Assembly: GCF_000987765.1 (NCBI RefSeq)
Contig: NZ_LAHP01000005.1
Coordinates: forward strand, 155,810 to 219,809
DNA: 64,000 nt
Direction of reading: 5' to 3'
DNA from: Arsukibacterium sp. MJ3
Lineage (GTDB): Bacteria > Pseudomonadota > Gammaproteobacteria > Enterobacterales > Alteromonadaceae
A program made the translations under genes and the position numbers. Below the pieces are notes generated by a model. That model saw nothing but the letters and a program-made list of their open reading frames with translations, was not told the origin of the DNA and did no database searches. Shown here in pieces: positions 32,933 to 42,456 of the stretch. Each line of letters opens with the position of its first letter. Within the stretch, counting starts at the first letter, position 1.

Positions 32933-33283
32933 ATGGTCACTGACAAACCCGGCTATGAGCACCTTATTCAGTTTCTAACTGAACACTTGGCGTTGTTTAC
33001 CGAAGATGGCCAGCTGCTGGTGGGGGGCAAAACGATAGGCGTTATTCTGGAAGAGCGGATTGCCGAACAAATCATTACCCTTTGTACCCAGCATACCGAG
33101 TTGGAAATTAACCATCGCAGTATGATAATTCGTGAAGTCGACGGCATAATGTATGATTTTCAGGAAGTATTAAGCAGTGTTCTGGAAAATAAAGCCACCG
33201 CTGAGCAAGCTGAACTGATAAACGAAATTTCATTGTTAATCAAAAACCTATTTGATAGTGCTATCGCCAGACTGCTCGATTAA
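32933..33283 (+). CDS. Conserved-looking small protein of unknown function
   Basis: I do not recognise a named family. The 116-residue protein from the ATG at 32933 is soluble, acidic and apparently mixed alpha/beta, with MVTDKPGYEHLIQFL at the start and a helical end (IKNLFDSAIARLL). There is no signal peptide, membrane segment, cysteine cluster or obvious catalytic motif. A GTG at 32894 would add 13 residues but overlaps the likely promoter region after the astD terminator. It lies where enterobacteria have crp between argD and yhfA, but it has no HTH or cyclic-nucleotide-binding pattern. Confidence 0.7.
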   Translation: MVTDKPGYEHLIQFLTEHLALFTEDGQLLVGGKTIGVILEERIAEQIITLCTQHTELEINHRSMIIREVDGIMYDFQEVLSSVLENKATAEQAELINEISLLIKNLFDSAIARLLD

Positions 33284-33366
33284 CCTGAATAAGCTGGCAT
33301 TAACACTGGCTACCTGCCCGGTATTTCCGTAGAATATCTTGCCTCAATTTTAAGCCGGAAGTGGTT

Positions 33367-33795
33367 ATGCAAGCAAAAGTGAGTTGGATAGATAACCTGA
33401 GTTTTATGGGTCGTTCTGGCAGCGGTCATGCGGTCGTGTTCGATGCTAATCAACAGGGCAGTACTGCCCCTAGCCCTATGGAAATGCTGTTAATGTCTGC
33501 CGGCGCATGTTCGTCAGTAGATGTGGTTAATATTTTACAAAAAGCCCGGCAGCAAGTAGTCGGTTGTGAAGTTGAACTTACCGCAGAACGTGCCGATAGC
33601 ATTCCAAAAGTGTTTACTAAAATTCACCTGCATTTTGTAGTAACTGGTAATGAGCTTAGCGAGAAACAAGTGGCGCGGGCAGTAGACTTATCTGCGGATA
33701 AATATTGCTCGGTGTCTATTATGCTGGCTAGCAGTGTTGCGGTTAGCCATTCCTACAGTGTTAACAATGCCAGTCAAACCATTGCGGCTGAGTAA
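33367..33795 (+). CDS. yhfA: OsmC-family protein (YhfA-like)
   Basis: This 142-residue protein closely resembles E. coli YhfA, of the OsmC/Ohr thiol-peroxidase fold. It has APSPMEMLLMSAGACSSVDVVNIL, including the first family Cys, and RAVDLSADKYCSVSIML with the second Cys. The two cysteines are those used by OsmC/Ohr for hydroperoxide reduction, but the substrate of YhfA itself is not established. ATG 33367 is preferred over GTG 33361. A TAGAAT element upstream may be the -10. Confidence 0.9.
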   Translation: MQAKVSWIDNLSFMGRSGSGHAVVFDANQQGSTAPSPMEMLLMSAGACSSVDVVNILQKARQQVVGCEVELTAERADSIPKVFTKIHLHFVVTGNELSEKQVARAVDLSADKYCSVSIMLASSVAVSHSYSVNNASQTIAAE

Positions 33796-33843
33796 TTACC
33801 CTGATAAACGAGACAGCCCAGGCTGTACGGGAGAGCGCAGAAA

Positions 33844-34650
33844 TTGGTAAAGCCTTTTGAAAAACTAAAACTGCATGGGTTTAACAACCTGACTAAAAGC
33901 TTAAGCTTTAGCTTATATGATATATGTTATGCAAAAACGGAGCAGCATCGTCAGGAGTATATAGAATATATTGACGAGCAATATAATGCTGACAGATTAA
34001 CTGATATTCTTACCGAAGTGGTAGATATCATAGGCGCTAATGTGTTGAATATTGCCCGGCAGGATTACGATCCACAAGGCGCCAGCGTGACCATTTTAGT
34101 GAGTGAAGAGCCGGTGTTGGTTAACCCGGATAATTCAGAAAATCCGGGGCCTTTACCAGAAACGGTAGTGGCTCACCTGGATAAAAGCCATATTTGTGTC
34201 CATACCTATCCGGAAGTACATCCGCATGATGGCATCTGTACTTTCAGGGCGGATATTGAAGTGTCAACCTGTGGCATTATTTCACCGTTAAAGGCGCTGA
34301 ATTTCTTAATCCACAGTTTCGAATCTGACGTGGTCACTATTGATTACCGGGTGCGTGGTTTTACCCGCGATATTAGCGGTACAAAGCACTACATTGATCA
34401 CCCTATCAGCTCTATCCAGAACTTTATGGACAATGACACCAAGCAGGCCTTTCAGATGATCGATGTAAACGTTTATCAGGAAAACCTGTTTCATACCAAG
34501 ATGATGCTAAAAGAGGCTGATTTAAATAATTACCTGTTTGGCATGGGAACGGATAGCATGACGGCTGACGAACAAAAGTTGATCAGCAAAAAAGTCTTTA
34601 AGGAAATCCGGGAAATTTTTTATGGTCGTAATCTTCCGGAAGTAAAATAA
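33844..34650 (+). CDS. speD: S-adenosylmethionine decarboxylase proenzyme
   Basis: SpeD makes decarboxylated SAM, the aminopropyl donor for spermidine. The 268-residue proenzyme matches the E. coli class (264) throughout. The self-cleavage site is in [14 protein letters not shown], where Ser115 becomes the pyruvoyl group. [42 protein letters not shown] and the C-terminal YGRNLPEV are conserved. The start is TTG at 33844 behind GGGAGAG. speE, the usual partner, is not adjacent. It converges with prkB 40 bases later. Confidence 0.96.
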   Translation: MVKPFEKLKLHGFNNLTKSLSFSLYDICYAKTEQHRQEYIEYIDEQYNADRLTDILTEVVDIIGANVLNIARQDYDPQGASVTILVSEEPVLVNPDNSENPGPLPETVVAHLDKSHICVHTYPEVHPHDGICTFRADIEVSTCGIISPLKALNFLIHSFESDVVTIDYRVRGFTRDISGTKHYIDHPISSIQNFMDNDTKQAFQMIDVNVYQENLFHTKMMLKEADLNNYLFGMGTDSMTADEQKLISKKVFKEIREIFYGRNLPEVK

Positions 34651-34690
34651 CGGCCAGTAAGTTGATAGTGTAAGCCCGCACCAGGCTTGG

Positions 34691-35587
34691 CTACTTACCC
34701 AGCCAATCTGCCTGGCCGCGTGCTTGCCGGCGCTTTTGGGTAATGGCTTCAATCAGTGGCGTCAGGATAAGCTCCATAGCCAAGCCCATCTTCCCCCCTG
34801 GCACCACCAATGTATTGACTCGTGACATAAAAGAGCCGTGGATCATCCGCAGGTAGTATGGAAAGTCGACATGTTTAATGCCGCGAAAACGAATCACCAC
34901 AAAACTCTCGTCCAGTGACGGAATATCCTTAGCGCTAAAGGGGTTAGAGGTATCTACGGTGGGTACCCGCTGAAAATTAATATGGGTTCGAGAAAATTGC
35001 GGCGTAATATGGTTGATGTAATCGTCCATGCTGCGCACTATGCTGGCCTGCACCGCCTCACGGCTATGACCCCGTTCTGAGGTATCCCGAATAATTTTCT
35101 GGATCCATTCAAGGTTAACGATAGGTACCATGCCGATTAGTAAATCGACGTGTTGCGCGACATTATGCTGTTCAGTTACCGCACCACCGTGTAAACCTTC
35201 ATAAAACAATAAATCGGTATTGGCGCGTAAATCTTGCCAGGGTGTAAAGGTGCCAGGGAGTTGGTTGTAGGGTACGGCTTCGTCAAAAGTATGCAAGTAG
35301 TGACGGATGCGGCCCGTGCCGGTTTCAGCATAGCTGGCAAAAAAGGTTTCCAATGCACCAAAGTCATTTGCTTCTGAGCCGAAATAGCTGATATAACGGC
35401 CAGCCTCTTTGGCTTTTCGCATGGCCAGATCCATTTCTGGCCGGCTAAAGCGATGAAAACAATCTCCTTCTACAAAGGCAGCGTCAATGCCCAGCGTGCG
35501 AAAAATATGTTGAAAGGCAATAGTGGTTGTGGTGGTACCGGCGCCTGACGAACCGGTAATAGCGATAATCGGATTTTTATGTGACAT
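34691..35587 (-). CDS. prkB: Phosphoribulokinase-like protein PrkB
   Basis: This 298-residue P-loop kinase has TGSSGAGTTTTTIAFQ near the N-terminus, the ribulokinase-type EGDCFHRFSRPEMDLAM, YFGSEANDFGALE, and FYEGLHGG. It is highly similar to E. coli PrkB (YhfU-region protein near crp). No RuBisCO gene is in view, and E. coli PrkB has no established Calvin-cycle role, so the substrate is uncertain. ATG 35587 is chosen to match the family N-terminus; TTG 35599 is possible. The gene is convergent with speD. Confidence 0.92.
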   Translation of the reverse strand: MSHKNPIIAITGSSGAGTTTTTIAFQHIFRTLGIDAAFVEGDCFHRFSRPEMDLAMRKAKEAGRYISYFGSEANDFGALETFFASYAETGTGRIRHYLHTFDEAVPYNQLPGTFTPWQDLRANTDLLFYEGLHGGAVTEQHNVAQHVDLLIGMVPIVNLEWIQKIIRDTSERGHSREAVQASIVRSMDDYINHITPQFSRTHINFQRVPTVDTSNPFSAKDIPSLDESFVVIRFRGIKHVDFPYYLRMIHGSFMSRVNTLVVPGGKMGLAMELILTPLIEAITQKRRQARGQADWLGK

Positions 35588-35766
35588 AGCGTGCACCAAG
35601 AAAATATTCTGCTGTCACCATAAAGCAACACTGCTAATTGCTGCAACTTATATCTGGTATTCTGACGGGTTCTCTTCGCCTTAGCCGCTTTATTTTACCT
35701 GCAAACTGATCGGCTTGGTTGGCACACTGTATTTATGTTCATTAACATAAATCAGGAGGGCTAACC

Positions 35767-36159
35767 ATGACCTTGCTTTTGAGTACATTGCTTATAGTGG
35801 CATTATTGCCATATCTTGCTAAATTGCCATTGGTATGGGCAATGAACAAGGCGGGAGGGTATGACAATCATAACCCGCGCCAGCAACAGGCCAGGCTGGA
35901 GGGTTTTGGACAACGTTGCAATGCCGCTCATTACAACAGTTTTGAAGCATTAGGTTTGTTTTCTGCTGCGGTAATATGTTCTGTTGCAACAGCACCGGTA
36001 AGCTCGCTTGAACAATATTTAGCCGTAGCTTTTGTGTTAAGCCGACTGGGCTACCTGTTATGCTATTGGAACGACTGGGCCAGCGCCCGCTCATGGATTT
36101 GGTTGGCGGGCTTAGCAATGGCGCTGGCAATGATGCTCAGCGCCTTACAAGGCATATAG
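35767..36159 (+). CDS. MAPEG-family membrane protein
   Basis: This 130-residue integral membrane protein has four hydrophobic segments and the MAPEG pattern: NKAGGYDNHNPR, RCNAAHYNSFEALGLFSAAV and a later YLLCYWNDW. Eukaryotic MAPEG members are glutathione-dependent; the bacterial small ones are mostly uncharacterised. A good AGGAGG ribosome site (35754-35759) precedes the ATG. It stands alone and ends 9 bases from the convergent nuclease gene. Confidence 0.85.
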   Translation: MTLLLSTLLIVALLPYLAKLPLVWAMNKAGGYDNHNPRQQQARLEGFGQRCNAAHYNSFEALGLFSAAVICSVATAPVSSLEQYLAVAFVLSRLGYLLCYWNDWASARSWIWLAGLAMALAMMLSALQGI

Positions 36160-36168
36160 TGTCGGGGT

Positions 36169-37956
36169 TTAAAAGTCGAAGGTCATTATAACCGGATCAT
36201 GGTCTGATGAGCGATATGGGGTAGGTGCATATAATCGGTGTTGTGCCGCGGCCGACTTATAGCGACTACTGTAGTCAAGCAAGATTGGCTCGTCGGCATT
36301 AATTGACCAATGCTCCAGCGTGCGCATGTGCTTTGCTAACTCCGGGCTTGCCAGCGCATGATCAAGTGAGCCACTGCGACCACGAAACGCATATGAAAAC
36401 CCCGGATTTTGCGGATCCTCAAGATAATGCCAGCCAGCTTGTTCTAGTGCCCGCACCGGATCTTCCATCCGGTAGGCATTTAAGTCACCCATTATCAGCT
36501 TATAAGGGCTGGCGTCTTTGGTTGGGTTACTTGCCAGCCAGCTTGTCAAAGCATTACTTGCTTCAACCCGGGCGGCATTCCAGCAACTCTGACCATCGTT
36601 CTGATCGCCCTGGTGCTGCAATAGCGGGTTATCTTCCCGCGGGCAACTGCCTTTTGATTTGAAATGGTTAACCGCCACAGTAAGTTTTTTACCGCTGGTC
36701 AGATGTTGGAAAGTTTGGGCTACCGGCGCGCGATTAAGCCGGGCAAAAGGCTCTGCAGTTTGCGTTGCGGCTACCCCCGCCTGCTTGACGGCTGCTAGCC
36801 GGTAAATAAGTGCTACCTTTATGGCATCAGTGCCAGGTGTTACTGTTGTCTCTACTATGGCATAAGGGCTAGTAACCACCTCATTTAATGCGGCGACTAA
36901 GGTCGCAAGCGCACTGCCGCTGTCGTAACCATTATTTTCTATTTCCAGCAGACCAATTATATCGGCATCCATGGCGGTTAGCGCACTGACCAATTTTGCT
37001 TGTTGCCGGGCTAAATCGGCTGGGGTGCGGGCACCGCGGCGGGTAGGGAAAGGTTCAGCCTGTCCATGTCCGGTAAAAAAGTTCAGTACGTTAAATACCG
37101 CTACCCGAAGTTCTTGTGGTTGTTTAGCCAGAGGGGCAGCAGGCCTTGGGTTTGTATTAATAAATTGCGGTGTACTGGTAGGTTGTAGCCGGTAACCACG
37201 CTCATCCTGAAAAAGCACTCCACTAACGCCTCGCACCGTATCGCCCAACCGCACGCTGTTATTTGCCGTTAAGCCAGCAGGTGGATAGGGTTGCGGCTCA
37301 GGGTTTTCTTGCCAGCGACCGTCGTCTAACACCACTATGTGCCGTAGTTGTTGCTCGGCGTACTGGTTTGCTTCCTTACCGGGTAGCTTGATTTCTGTCG
37401 GGACGATTAAACGTTTATCAGCAAGCATTAACTCGCCATATCGGCCTAGCCCGTAGCTATCATTAACCACTAAATCTTGTGAAAAGCTCAGCCACATACC
37501 TTCTAGCGCCTCAAAGCTTAATTCTTCGCTTAGCGGCAACGTTATTACTGTAGGGCTATAGGTTACGGTATTGCCACAGCGCGAAACATGGCCAATATCG
37601 ATAAGCGAGGTTAAGCCATTAATTTCTGCTACGGTGCCCTGCAACAATACTACTTCGCCTTGCTGATATTGGCCGGCGTCGCGTAGTTGAATAAATAGTG
37701 CTTCAGAGGTTAGCGGGTTGTCATCTGCTGTCAGACTTTGCAACATCATTCCTGGCAAAGGCGAGTCGGCATAGACTTCGGTAATAACCACCCCAGAGGT
37801 AATGACTTGCTGCCCAAGTAGCGGGCTTTGTTCGGCGCTACCCTGTAGCAGAGCAATAGCCTGATAAGGACTGTCGCAGCTAAGCGAAGGTTGCTTCGTG
37901 CAAGCAGCAAGACTTAACAATACCGCGATAAGCAGCATTAATATTACTATACGCAT
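36169..37956 (-). CDS. Lipoprotein extracellular nuclease of the ExeM/NucH type (EEP family)
   Basis: The 595-residue protein starts with a lipoprotein signal whose lipobox is LAAC (Cys19). An N-terminal OB-fold-like region (about 40-260) with LGQQVITSGVVI and VVLLQGTVAEI is followed by an endonuclease/exonuclease/phosphatase domain (about 280-595). Its catalytic residues are visible in VAVFNVLNFFTG, GLLEIENNG, VNHFKSKGSC, MGDLNAYRMEDP, SLDHALAS and SSDHDPVI. Such proteins degrade extracellular DNA for nutrient recovery or biofilm turnover. It lies 3 bases after purD on the same strand. Unlike secreted ExeM there is no visible C-terminal sorting segment, so outer-membrane anchoring is inferred. 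Confidence 0.9.
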   Translation of the reverse strand: MRIVILMLLIAVLLSLAACTKQPSLSCDSPYQAIALLQGSAEQSPLLGQQVITSGVVITEVYADSPLPGMMLQSLTADDNPLTSEALFIQLRDAGQYQQGEVVLLQGTVAEINGLTSLIDIGHVSRCGNTVTYSPTVITLPLSEELSFEALEGMWLSFSQDLVVNDSYGLGRYGELMLADKRLIVPTEIKLPGKEANQYAEQQLRHIVVLDDGRWQENPEPQPYPPAGLTANNSVRLGDTVRGVSGVLFQDERGYRLQPTSTPQFINTNPRPAAPLAKQPQELRVAVFNVLNFFTGHGQAEPFPTRRGARTPADLARQQAKLVSALTAMDADIIGLLEIENNGYDSGSALATLVAALNEVVTSPYAIVETTVTPGTDAIKVALIYRLAAVKQAGVAATQTAEPFARLNRAPVAQTFQHLTSGKKLTVAVNHFKSKGSCPREDNPLLQHQGDQNDGQSCWNAARVEASNALTSWLASNPTKDASPYKLIMGDLNAYRMEDPVRALEQAGWHYLEDPQNPGFSYAFRGRSGSLDHALASPELAKHMRTLEHWSINADEPILLDYSSRYKSAAAQHRLYAPTPYRSSDHDPVIMTFDF

Positions 37957-37959
37957 GGT

Positions 37960-39267
37960 TTAACCTTGTTGTTTTTTACGGCTAAGTTGTTCGCGGGCAA
38001 CCGCCCGGTAACCAATATCGTTGCGACAGAACATGCCATCCCAGCTTATGTGGCTGGCCAGCTGATAAGCAGCTTGCTGAGCCGTACTGACCGTTGCACC
38101 TAACGCCGTAGCACACAGCACCCGGCCGCCATTCGTCAGTACTTTTAGGTGGTTAAGTTCGGTACCTGCATGAAACACTTTGGCGTTTACGCTATCTATC
38201 CCATCCAGGCCAATGATTTCAGAGCCCTTAACGTAGGTATCTGGATAACCCCCCGCTGCCAGTACAACACCAACCGCAGCTTGCGCGCTAAAATTAATGC
38301 TAACCTGATCCAGCTTGCCGGTGACAGCTGCCTGACACAAGGCGACTAAATCTGAGTTTAACCGCATCATAATGGGCTGGGTTTCCGGATCACCAAAACG
38401 GCAGTTAAATTCCAGCACTTTGGCTGAGCCATCGGGCGCAATCATCAGGCCGGCATATAAAAAACCAGTAAACACATTACCTTCAGCTGCCATTCCTTGC
38501 ACCGTAGGATAAATGACTTGTTGCATGACCCAGTCATGCACCGCTGGAGTCACTACCGGCGCAGGTGAATAGGCTCCCATACCTCCGGTGTTAGGACCTT
38601 TATCCCCATTATCGCGCGCTTTATGGTCTTGTGATGATGCAAAGGCCAGTGCATGTTCGCCGTCAACCATAACAATAAACGACGCTTCTTCACCAGATAA
38701 AAACTCTTCAATTACTACCCGGCTACCAGCGTCACCAAATTTATTGCCAGAGAGCATATCGTCGATGGCGGCATAGGCTTCATCGTCACTTTGGGCAATA
38801 ATAACCCCTTTGCCGGCGGCTAAACCGTCAGCTTTAATAACAATTGGTGTGCCGAGCTGTTTAACATAGGCTTTAGCCGGGCCAATCTCAGTAAAGTTTT
38901 GGTAAGAGGCGGTTGGAATGTTGTGCCGCGCTAGAAAGTCTTTAGCAAAAGCTTTCGAGCTTTCTAGTTGTGCCGCTGCCTGACTTGGTCCAAAAATCGC
39001 TAAGCCATACTGGCGAAACTGGTCAACTATGCCTTTCGCTAAAGGGGCTTCCGGACCAACGATGGTTAGATCAATCTGCTCGTCTTTAGCAAACGCCAGT
39101 AACGCCTTTACATCATCAGCGGCAATAGCCACATTCTGCAGGTTAGCTTCTCTGGCTGTGCCGGCGTTACCGGGAGCTACAAATACCTGGCTGGCTAAAG
39201 GAGATTGCGCGGCCTTCCAGGCCAATGCATGTTCGCGGCCGCCGCCGCCAATTACCAATACTTTCAT
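37960..39267 (-). CDS. purD: Phosphoribosylamine-glycine ligase
   Basis: PurD joins phosphoribosylamine and glycine with ATP in purine synthesis. It is an ATP-grasp enzyme of 435 residues, beginning VLVIGGGGREHALAWK, with VGPEAPLAKGIVD, IKADGLAAGKGVIIA, QDHKARDNGDKGPNTGGMGAYSP and EFNCRFGDPETQ. It usually follows purH; here an exported methyltransferase precedes it by 13 bases and a nuclease follows by 3, so purH must be elsewhere. Confidence 0.97.
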   Translation of the reverse strand: MKVLVIGGGGREHALAWKAAQSPLASQVFVAPGNAGTAREANLQNVAIAADDVKALLAFAKDEQIDLTIVGPEAPLAKGIVDQFRQYGLAIFGPSQAAAQLESSKAFAKDFLARHNIPTASYQNFTEIGPAKAYVKQLGTPIVIKADGLAAGKGVIIAQSDDEAYAAIDDMLSGNKFGDAGSRVVIEEFLSGEEASFIVMVDGEHALAFASSQDHKARDNGDKGPNTGGMGAYSPAPVVTPAVHDWVMQQVIYPTVQGMAAEGNVFTGFLYAGLMIAPDGSAKVLEFNCRFGDPETQPIMMRLNSDLVALCQAAVTGKLDQVSINFSAQAAVGVVLAAGGYPDTYVKGSEIIGLDGIDSVNAKVFHAGTELNHLKVLTNGGRVLCATALGATVSTAQQAAYQLASHISWDGMFCRNDIGYRAVAREQLSRKKQQG

Positions 39268-39280
39268 CGGGGGTTCCGTT

Positions 39281-40105
39281 TTATTGTGCTACAGGTTTAC
39301 GAAATTTCAAGGTCATGCGGTCGCTTTCACCAATGGCCTGGTATTTGGCTTTGTCCTGTTCACCAAGGCGCAATGAGGGTGGCAGGGTCCAAACGCCACG
39401 TGGATGGTCAGCGGTGTCTTTTGGGTTAGCATTAATATCGCTGCTTTGTTCCAACACGAAACCGGCTTTTTCAGCCAGTGTTATGGCTAGTTGTTCTGGA
39501 AAGTAGCCCGTTTTAGTCCAATCGCTATTGGCTTGTGCTGCCGGTAAACGGTGTTCAACCACGCCGAGCACACCACCTGGCTTTAAGGCGTTGTAAAAGT
39601 CGTTAAAGATTGCCTGCATGCCCTCATTGCCACCTTGACCATACCAGTTGTGCAGGTTACGAAAAGTTAGCACGACGTCGGCGCTGCCAGTCGGAGCAAT
39701 AGCATCACTATTACCAGGGGCAAACTCGGTTAAACTAACCCGGCTATAAATAGGGTCAGATGCCAGTTTTTCTTTAAAAGATGCCAGGCTTCTATTGTAA
39801 TAATCAGAACTGGTGTTAGCCGGAAAGTGAGCGGCATAATACTGCCCATGCGCCGCCAGTAACGGTGCTAGTATTTCGGCGTACCATCCGCCACCTGGTG
39901 AAATTTCAACCACGGTACTACTTGGTGTTACCTCAAAAAAAGCCAGCGTTTGCACTGGATTGCGGAATTGATCCCGACTTTTATTTTGCTCGCTACGAAT
40001 GTGATGATCGGCAGCTTGCTGCAGTGCATCGCTATTGCTGTTTGCCAGAACGGGCAGGGTGAAGAGTATTGCTGATAACGTTATAACTTTACTAAGTGTT
40101 TTCAT
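39281..40105 (-). CDS. Class I SAM-dependent methyltransferase fold protein with a signal peptide
   Basis: The 274-residue product begins with a convincing signal peptide (cut near VLANS, residues 20-24). A Rossmann methyltransferase domain follows, with motif I VVEISPGGGWYAEIL at 65-79 and a later DVVLTFRNLHNWYG and LKPGGVLGVVEHR. Exported proteins of this kind are widespread in proteobacteria, but their function is not established, and SAM is not known to be available in the periplasm. It is the first gene of a tight minus-strand trio with purD and the nuclease. An AGGAGAAC ribosome site precedes the ATG. Confidence 0.85.
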   Translation of the reverse strand: MKTLSKVITLSAILFTLPVLANSNSDALQQAADHHIRSEQNKSRDQFRNPVQTLAFFEVTPSSTVVEISPGGGWYAEILAPLLAAHGQYYAAHFPANTSSDYYNRSLASFKEKLASDPIYSRVSLTEFAPGNSDAIAPTGSADVVLTFRNLHNWYGQGGNEGMQAIFNDFYNALKPGGVLGVVEHRLPAAQANSDWTKTGYFPEQLAITLAEKAGFVLEQSSDINANPKDTADHPRGVWTLPPSLRLGEQDKAKYQAIGESDRMTLKFRKPVAQ

Positions 40106-40220
40106 CTTCAGGTTCTCCTTGTCAAAATTAGTATGAGTTTAGCAAAGCAGCCAGCGAATTGCAGTGATTATCGACAGCTTACGCCATTCATTTTTAGATG
40201 GCCAGACTGCTAAATTTCAA

Positions 40221-40249
40221 TCAACAATTACCGGTGGCTATGCTAAAAT
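40221..40249 (+). promoter_or_regulatory. Candidate promoter for trmJ-cysE
   Basis: TAAAAT at 40244-40249 with an upstream TGC makes an extended -10. A weak TCAACA -35 at 40221-40226 is 17 bp away. It lies about 40 bases before the trmJ ATG in the divergent gap with the methyltransferase gene. Confidence 0.45.
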
Positions 40250-40287
40250 ACTTACCTTTTTTCAATTGGCTTTATTGGGGTAACACA

Positions 40288-41037
40288 ATGCCGTCGGCCT
40301 TAGACAATATAAAAGTAGTTTTAGTGGGCACTACCCATACTGGCAATATTGGTTCGGTTGCCCGGGCGATGAAAACCATGGGCTTAACGCAATTGACGCT
40401 GGTTGCTCCAAAAACCGCTCCCGACGGTCAGGCTTATGCGCTCGCAGCCGGCGCCAGTGAAATCCTTGCTGCTGCAACCACCTTTGATACCCTGGCTGAA
40501 GCCGTTGCTGATTGTACCTTGGTAGTGGGCAGCAGTGCCCGCTCCCGCACCTTAAGTTGGCCTATGTTAGACCCTCGTCAATGCGCCAAACTGGCTATTA
40601 ACCAAAGCGATAAACCGGTAGCAATTGTATTTGGCCGTGAGTCCAGTGGCTTAAGTAACGAAGAGTTACAACTATGCAATTACCATGTGTGTATTGCGGC
40701 GAATCCAGAATATAGCTCACTTAATTTGGCAATGGCGGTACAAGTTGTCTGTTATGAGCTGCGTATGGCTTATCTGGATACGGCGCCGGCAACCACGGAA
40801 GTCGACGAAGTGAGCTATCCGAGCTCTGAGCAAATGGAAAATTTTTACCAGCATTTAGACACCGCGTTACAGCACACCGGGTTCATTATTAAGCAGCATC
40901 CGGGCGTGGTAATGACTAAGTTAAAACGTCTGTTTAACCGTGCCCGGCCAGAAGAGGCCGAATATAATATTTTGCGCGGTATTTTAACCTCGATGCAGCG
41001 TCTGGTAAAAATTGATAATACTACTTATAAGGAGTAA
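40288..41037 (+). CDS. trmJ: tRNA (cytidine/uridine-2'-O-)-methyltransferase TrmJ
   Basis: TrmJ is a SPOUT-class enzyme that 2'-O-methylates position 32 of several tRNAs. [24 protein letters not shown] is the N-terminal signature; [13 protein letters not shown] and [14 protein letters not shown] form the knotted SAM-binding site. The ATG at 40288 gives 249 residues (E. coli 246) behind a GGGG site; an upstream in-frame start at 40198 would add 30 hydrophobic residues absent from the family. It precedes cysE by 4 bases, a common arrangement before the isc operon. Confidence 0.95.
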   Translation: MPSALDNIKVVLVGTTHTGNIGSVARAMKTMGLTQLTLVAPKTAPDGQAYALAAGASEILAAATTFDTLAEAVADCTLVVGSSARSRTLSWPMLDPRQCAKLAINQSDKPVAIVFGRESSGLSNEELQLCNYHVCIAANPEYSSLNLAMAVQVVCYELRMAYLDTAPATTEVDEVSYPSSEQMENFYQHLDTALQHTGFIIKQHPGVVMTKLKRLFNRARPEEAEYNILRGILTSMQRLVKIDNTTYKE

Positions 41038-41041
41038 GGCG

Positions 41042-41851
41042 ATGTTTGCCGGTATCAAAGAAGACATAAAAAGCGTATTTGACCGTGACCCGGCGGCACG
41101 CAGCAGTTTTGAGGTATTAACTAACTATCCCGGCTTACATGCTATTTGGTGGCATCGTTTAACTCACAAACTGTGGCGAGCCAATTTTAAGTGGCTGGCC
41201 CGTTTTTTAAGTAACATTGCCCGTTGGTTAACCGGGGTTGAAATTCATCCTGCTGCTAAAATTGGCCGGCGCTTTTTTATTGACCATGGTATGGGCGTGG
41301 TAATTGGTGAAACCGCCGAAATTGGTGACGATTGCACTTTGTATCATGGTGTTACGCTAGGCGGTACCAGCTGGGATCCTGGTAAACGTCATCCAACGTT
41401 GGCCAATGGGGTGGTAATTGGGGCCGGTGCTAAAGTGCTGGGGCCTTTGCAAGTTGGTGAAAACGCGCGTATTGGATCTAACGCGGTGGTTGTGCGCGAT
41501 GTGCCAGCTGGAGCCACCGTTGTGGGTATTCCTGGCAGGGTAGTCGCTAAAATTGCCACTGAAGTGAGCGAAAAACGTCAGCACTTGGCAAAAAAGTTTG
41601 GCTTTGACGCTTACGCCGTATCTGCAGATAACCCAGATCCGGTGGCCAGTGCCATTGGTACTTTGTTAGACCACATTCATATACTAGACAATAAAGTGGC
41701 CGAGCTCTGTGCCAGCGTAAACAGTCTGGGTGGTAACGTTTGTACTGAAATGCCTGAGCTTGATTTGCCAGAGGAAGATTTTAAGCGGGCCGAGCAACTG
41801 GCAGCAGAGCAGCGTTGTAAAGACGTGGAAGCCTTTGACCCCAGTATATAG
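41042..41851 (+). CDS. cysE: Serine O-acetyltransferase
   Basis: CysE makes O-acetylserine, the precursor of cysteine. It is a left-handed beta-helix (hexapeptide) enzyme of 269 residues with [40 protein letters not shown], containing the catalytic His, and [22 protein letters not shown]. The C-terminal tail ends ...DPSI; in many homologs a terminal Ile inserts into CysK, so complex formation is plausible. ATG 41042 is preceded by AAGGAG. Its product supplies the cysteine used by IscS encoded next. Confidence 0.95.
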   Translation: MFAGIKEDIKSVFDRDPAARSSFEVLTNYPGLHAIWWHRLTHKLWRANFKWLARFLSNIARWLTGVEIHPAAKIGRRFFIDHGMGVVIGETAEIGDDCTLYHGVTLGGTSWDPGKRHPTLANGVVIGAGAKVLGPLQVGENARIGSNAVVVRDVPAGATVVGIPGRVVAKIATEVSEKRQHLAKKFGFDAYAVSADNPDPVASAIGTLLDHIHILDNKVAELCASVNSLGGNVCTEMPELDLPEEDFKRAEQLAAEQRCKDVEAFDPSI

Positions 41852-41893
41852 AGTAGTAGTGGGCTGGATAATACCTGACAAGATTACGGGGAT

Positions 41894-41927
41894 ATATACT
41901 TGACTAAAATAGTCAGGATTGTACAAT
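41894..41927 (+). promoter_or_regulatory. iscR promoter with overlapping type 1 IscR site
   Basis: TTGACT (41900-41905) and TACAAT (41922-41927) with 16-bp spacing form a good sigma-70 promoter. The interrupted palindrome TTGACTAAAATAGTCA (41900-41915) sits over the -35 and matches the type 1 IscR site, which in E. coli lies at the same place. Autorepression of the isc operon by [2Fe-2S]-IscR is therefore likely. Confidence 0.85.
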
Positions 41928-41954
41928 AGCCTTCTAGTCGTCAGGGAGCCCGTT

Positions 41955-42437
41955 ATGAGATTAACCTCGAAAGGTCGCTATGCTGTTACTGCCATGTTAG
42001 ACGTGGCACTGCACGCGGGGCAAGGTCCAGTACCGTTGGCCGATATTTCTGAACGTCAGGGTATTTCGTTATCCTATCTTGAACAATTATTCGCTCGCTT
42101 GCGTAGACATGGTTTGGTCAGCAGCGTGCGTGGACCAGGTGGTGGCTACCAGCTGGGCCTGGCACCTGAAAATATTTCAATATCTGCCGTTATTGCTGCA
42201 GTAGATGAGTCAGTAGATGCTACTCGCTGTCAGGGTAAGTCTGATTGTCAGAGTGGTGCCCGTTGTCTTACTCACAGTTTATGGCATGACTTAAGTCATC
42301 GGATAGAAGATTTTCTGACCAATATTAGTCTGGCAGCCTTGGTTAGCCAGCAAGATGTGCAAACTGTTGCACAGCGGCAAAACAGCCGCAATGTTAAAAA
42401 TCCTGCAACTGATATAAAAGTTAGTTGCCAGTTGTAA
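41955..42437 (+). CDS. iscR: Iron-sulfur cluster regulator IscR
   Basis: IscR is an Rrf2-type winged-helix regulator that senses cluster supply. It begins [20 protein letters not shown], with the DNA-recognition region [30 protein letters not shown]. The [2Fe-2S] ligands are in [21 protein letters not shown] (three Cys and the His). The ATG at 41955 matches the family start and follows CAGGGAG. It has 160 residues. It is the first gene of iscRSUA-hscBA-fdx. Confidence 0.97.
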   Translation: MRLTSKGRYAVTAMLDVALHAGQGPVPLADISERQGISLSYLEQLFARLRRHGLVSSVRGPGGGYQLGLAPENISISAVIAAVDESVDATRCQGKSDCQSGARCLTHSLWHDLSHRIEDFLTNISLAALVSQQDVQTVAQRQNSRNVKNPATDIKVSCQL

Positions 42438-42456
42438 GCGCACTACGGAGCCAATA

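Noticed and set aside
34651..34690. Hairpin between speD and prkB (AAGCC...GGCTT) as a terminator
   Set aside because: Only a 5-bp stem with no T-run on either side.
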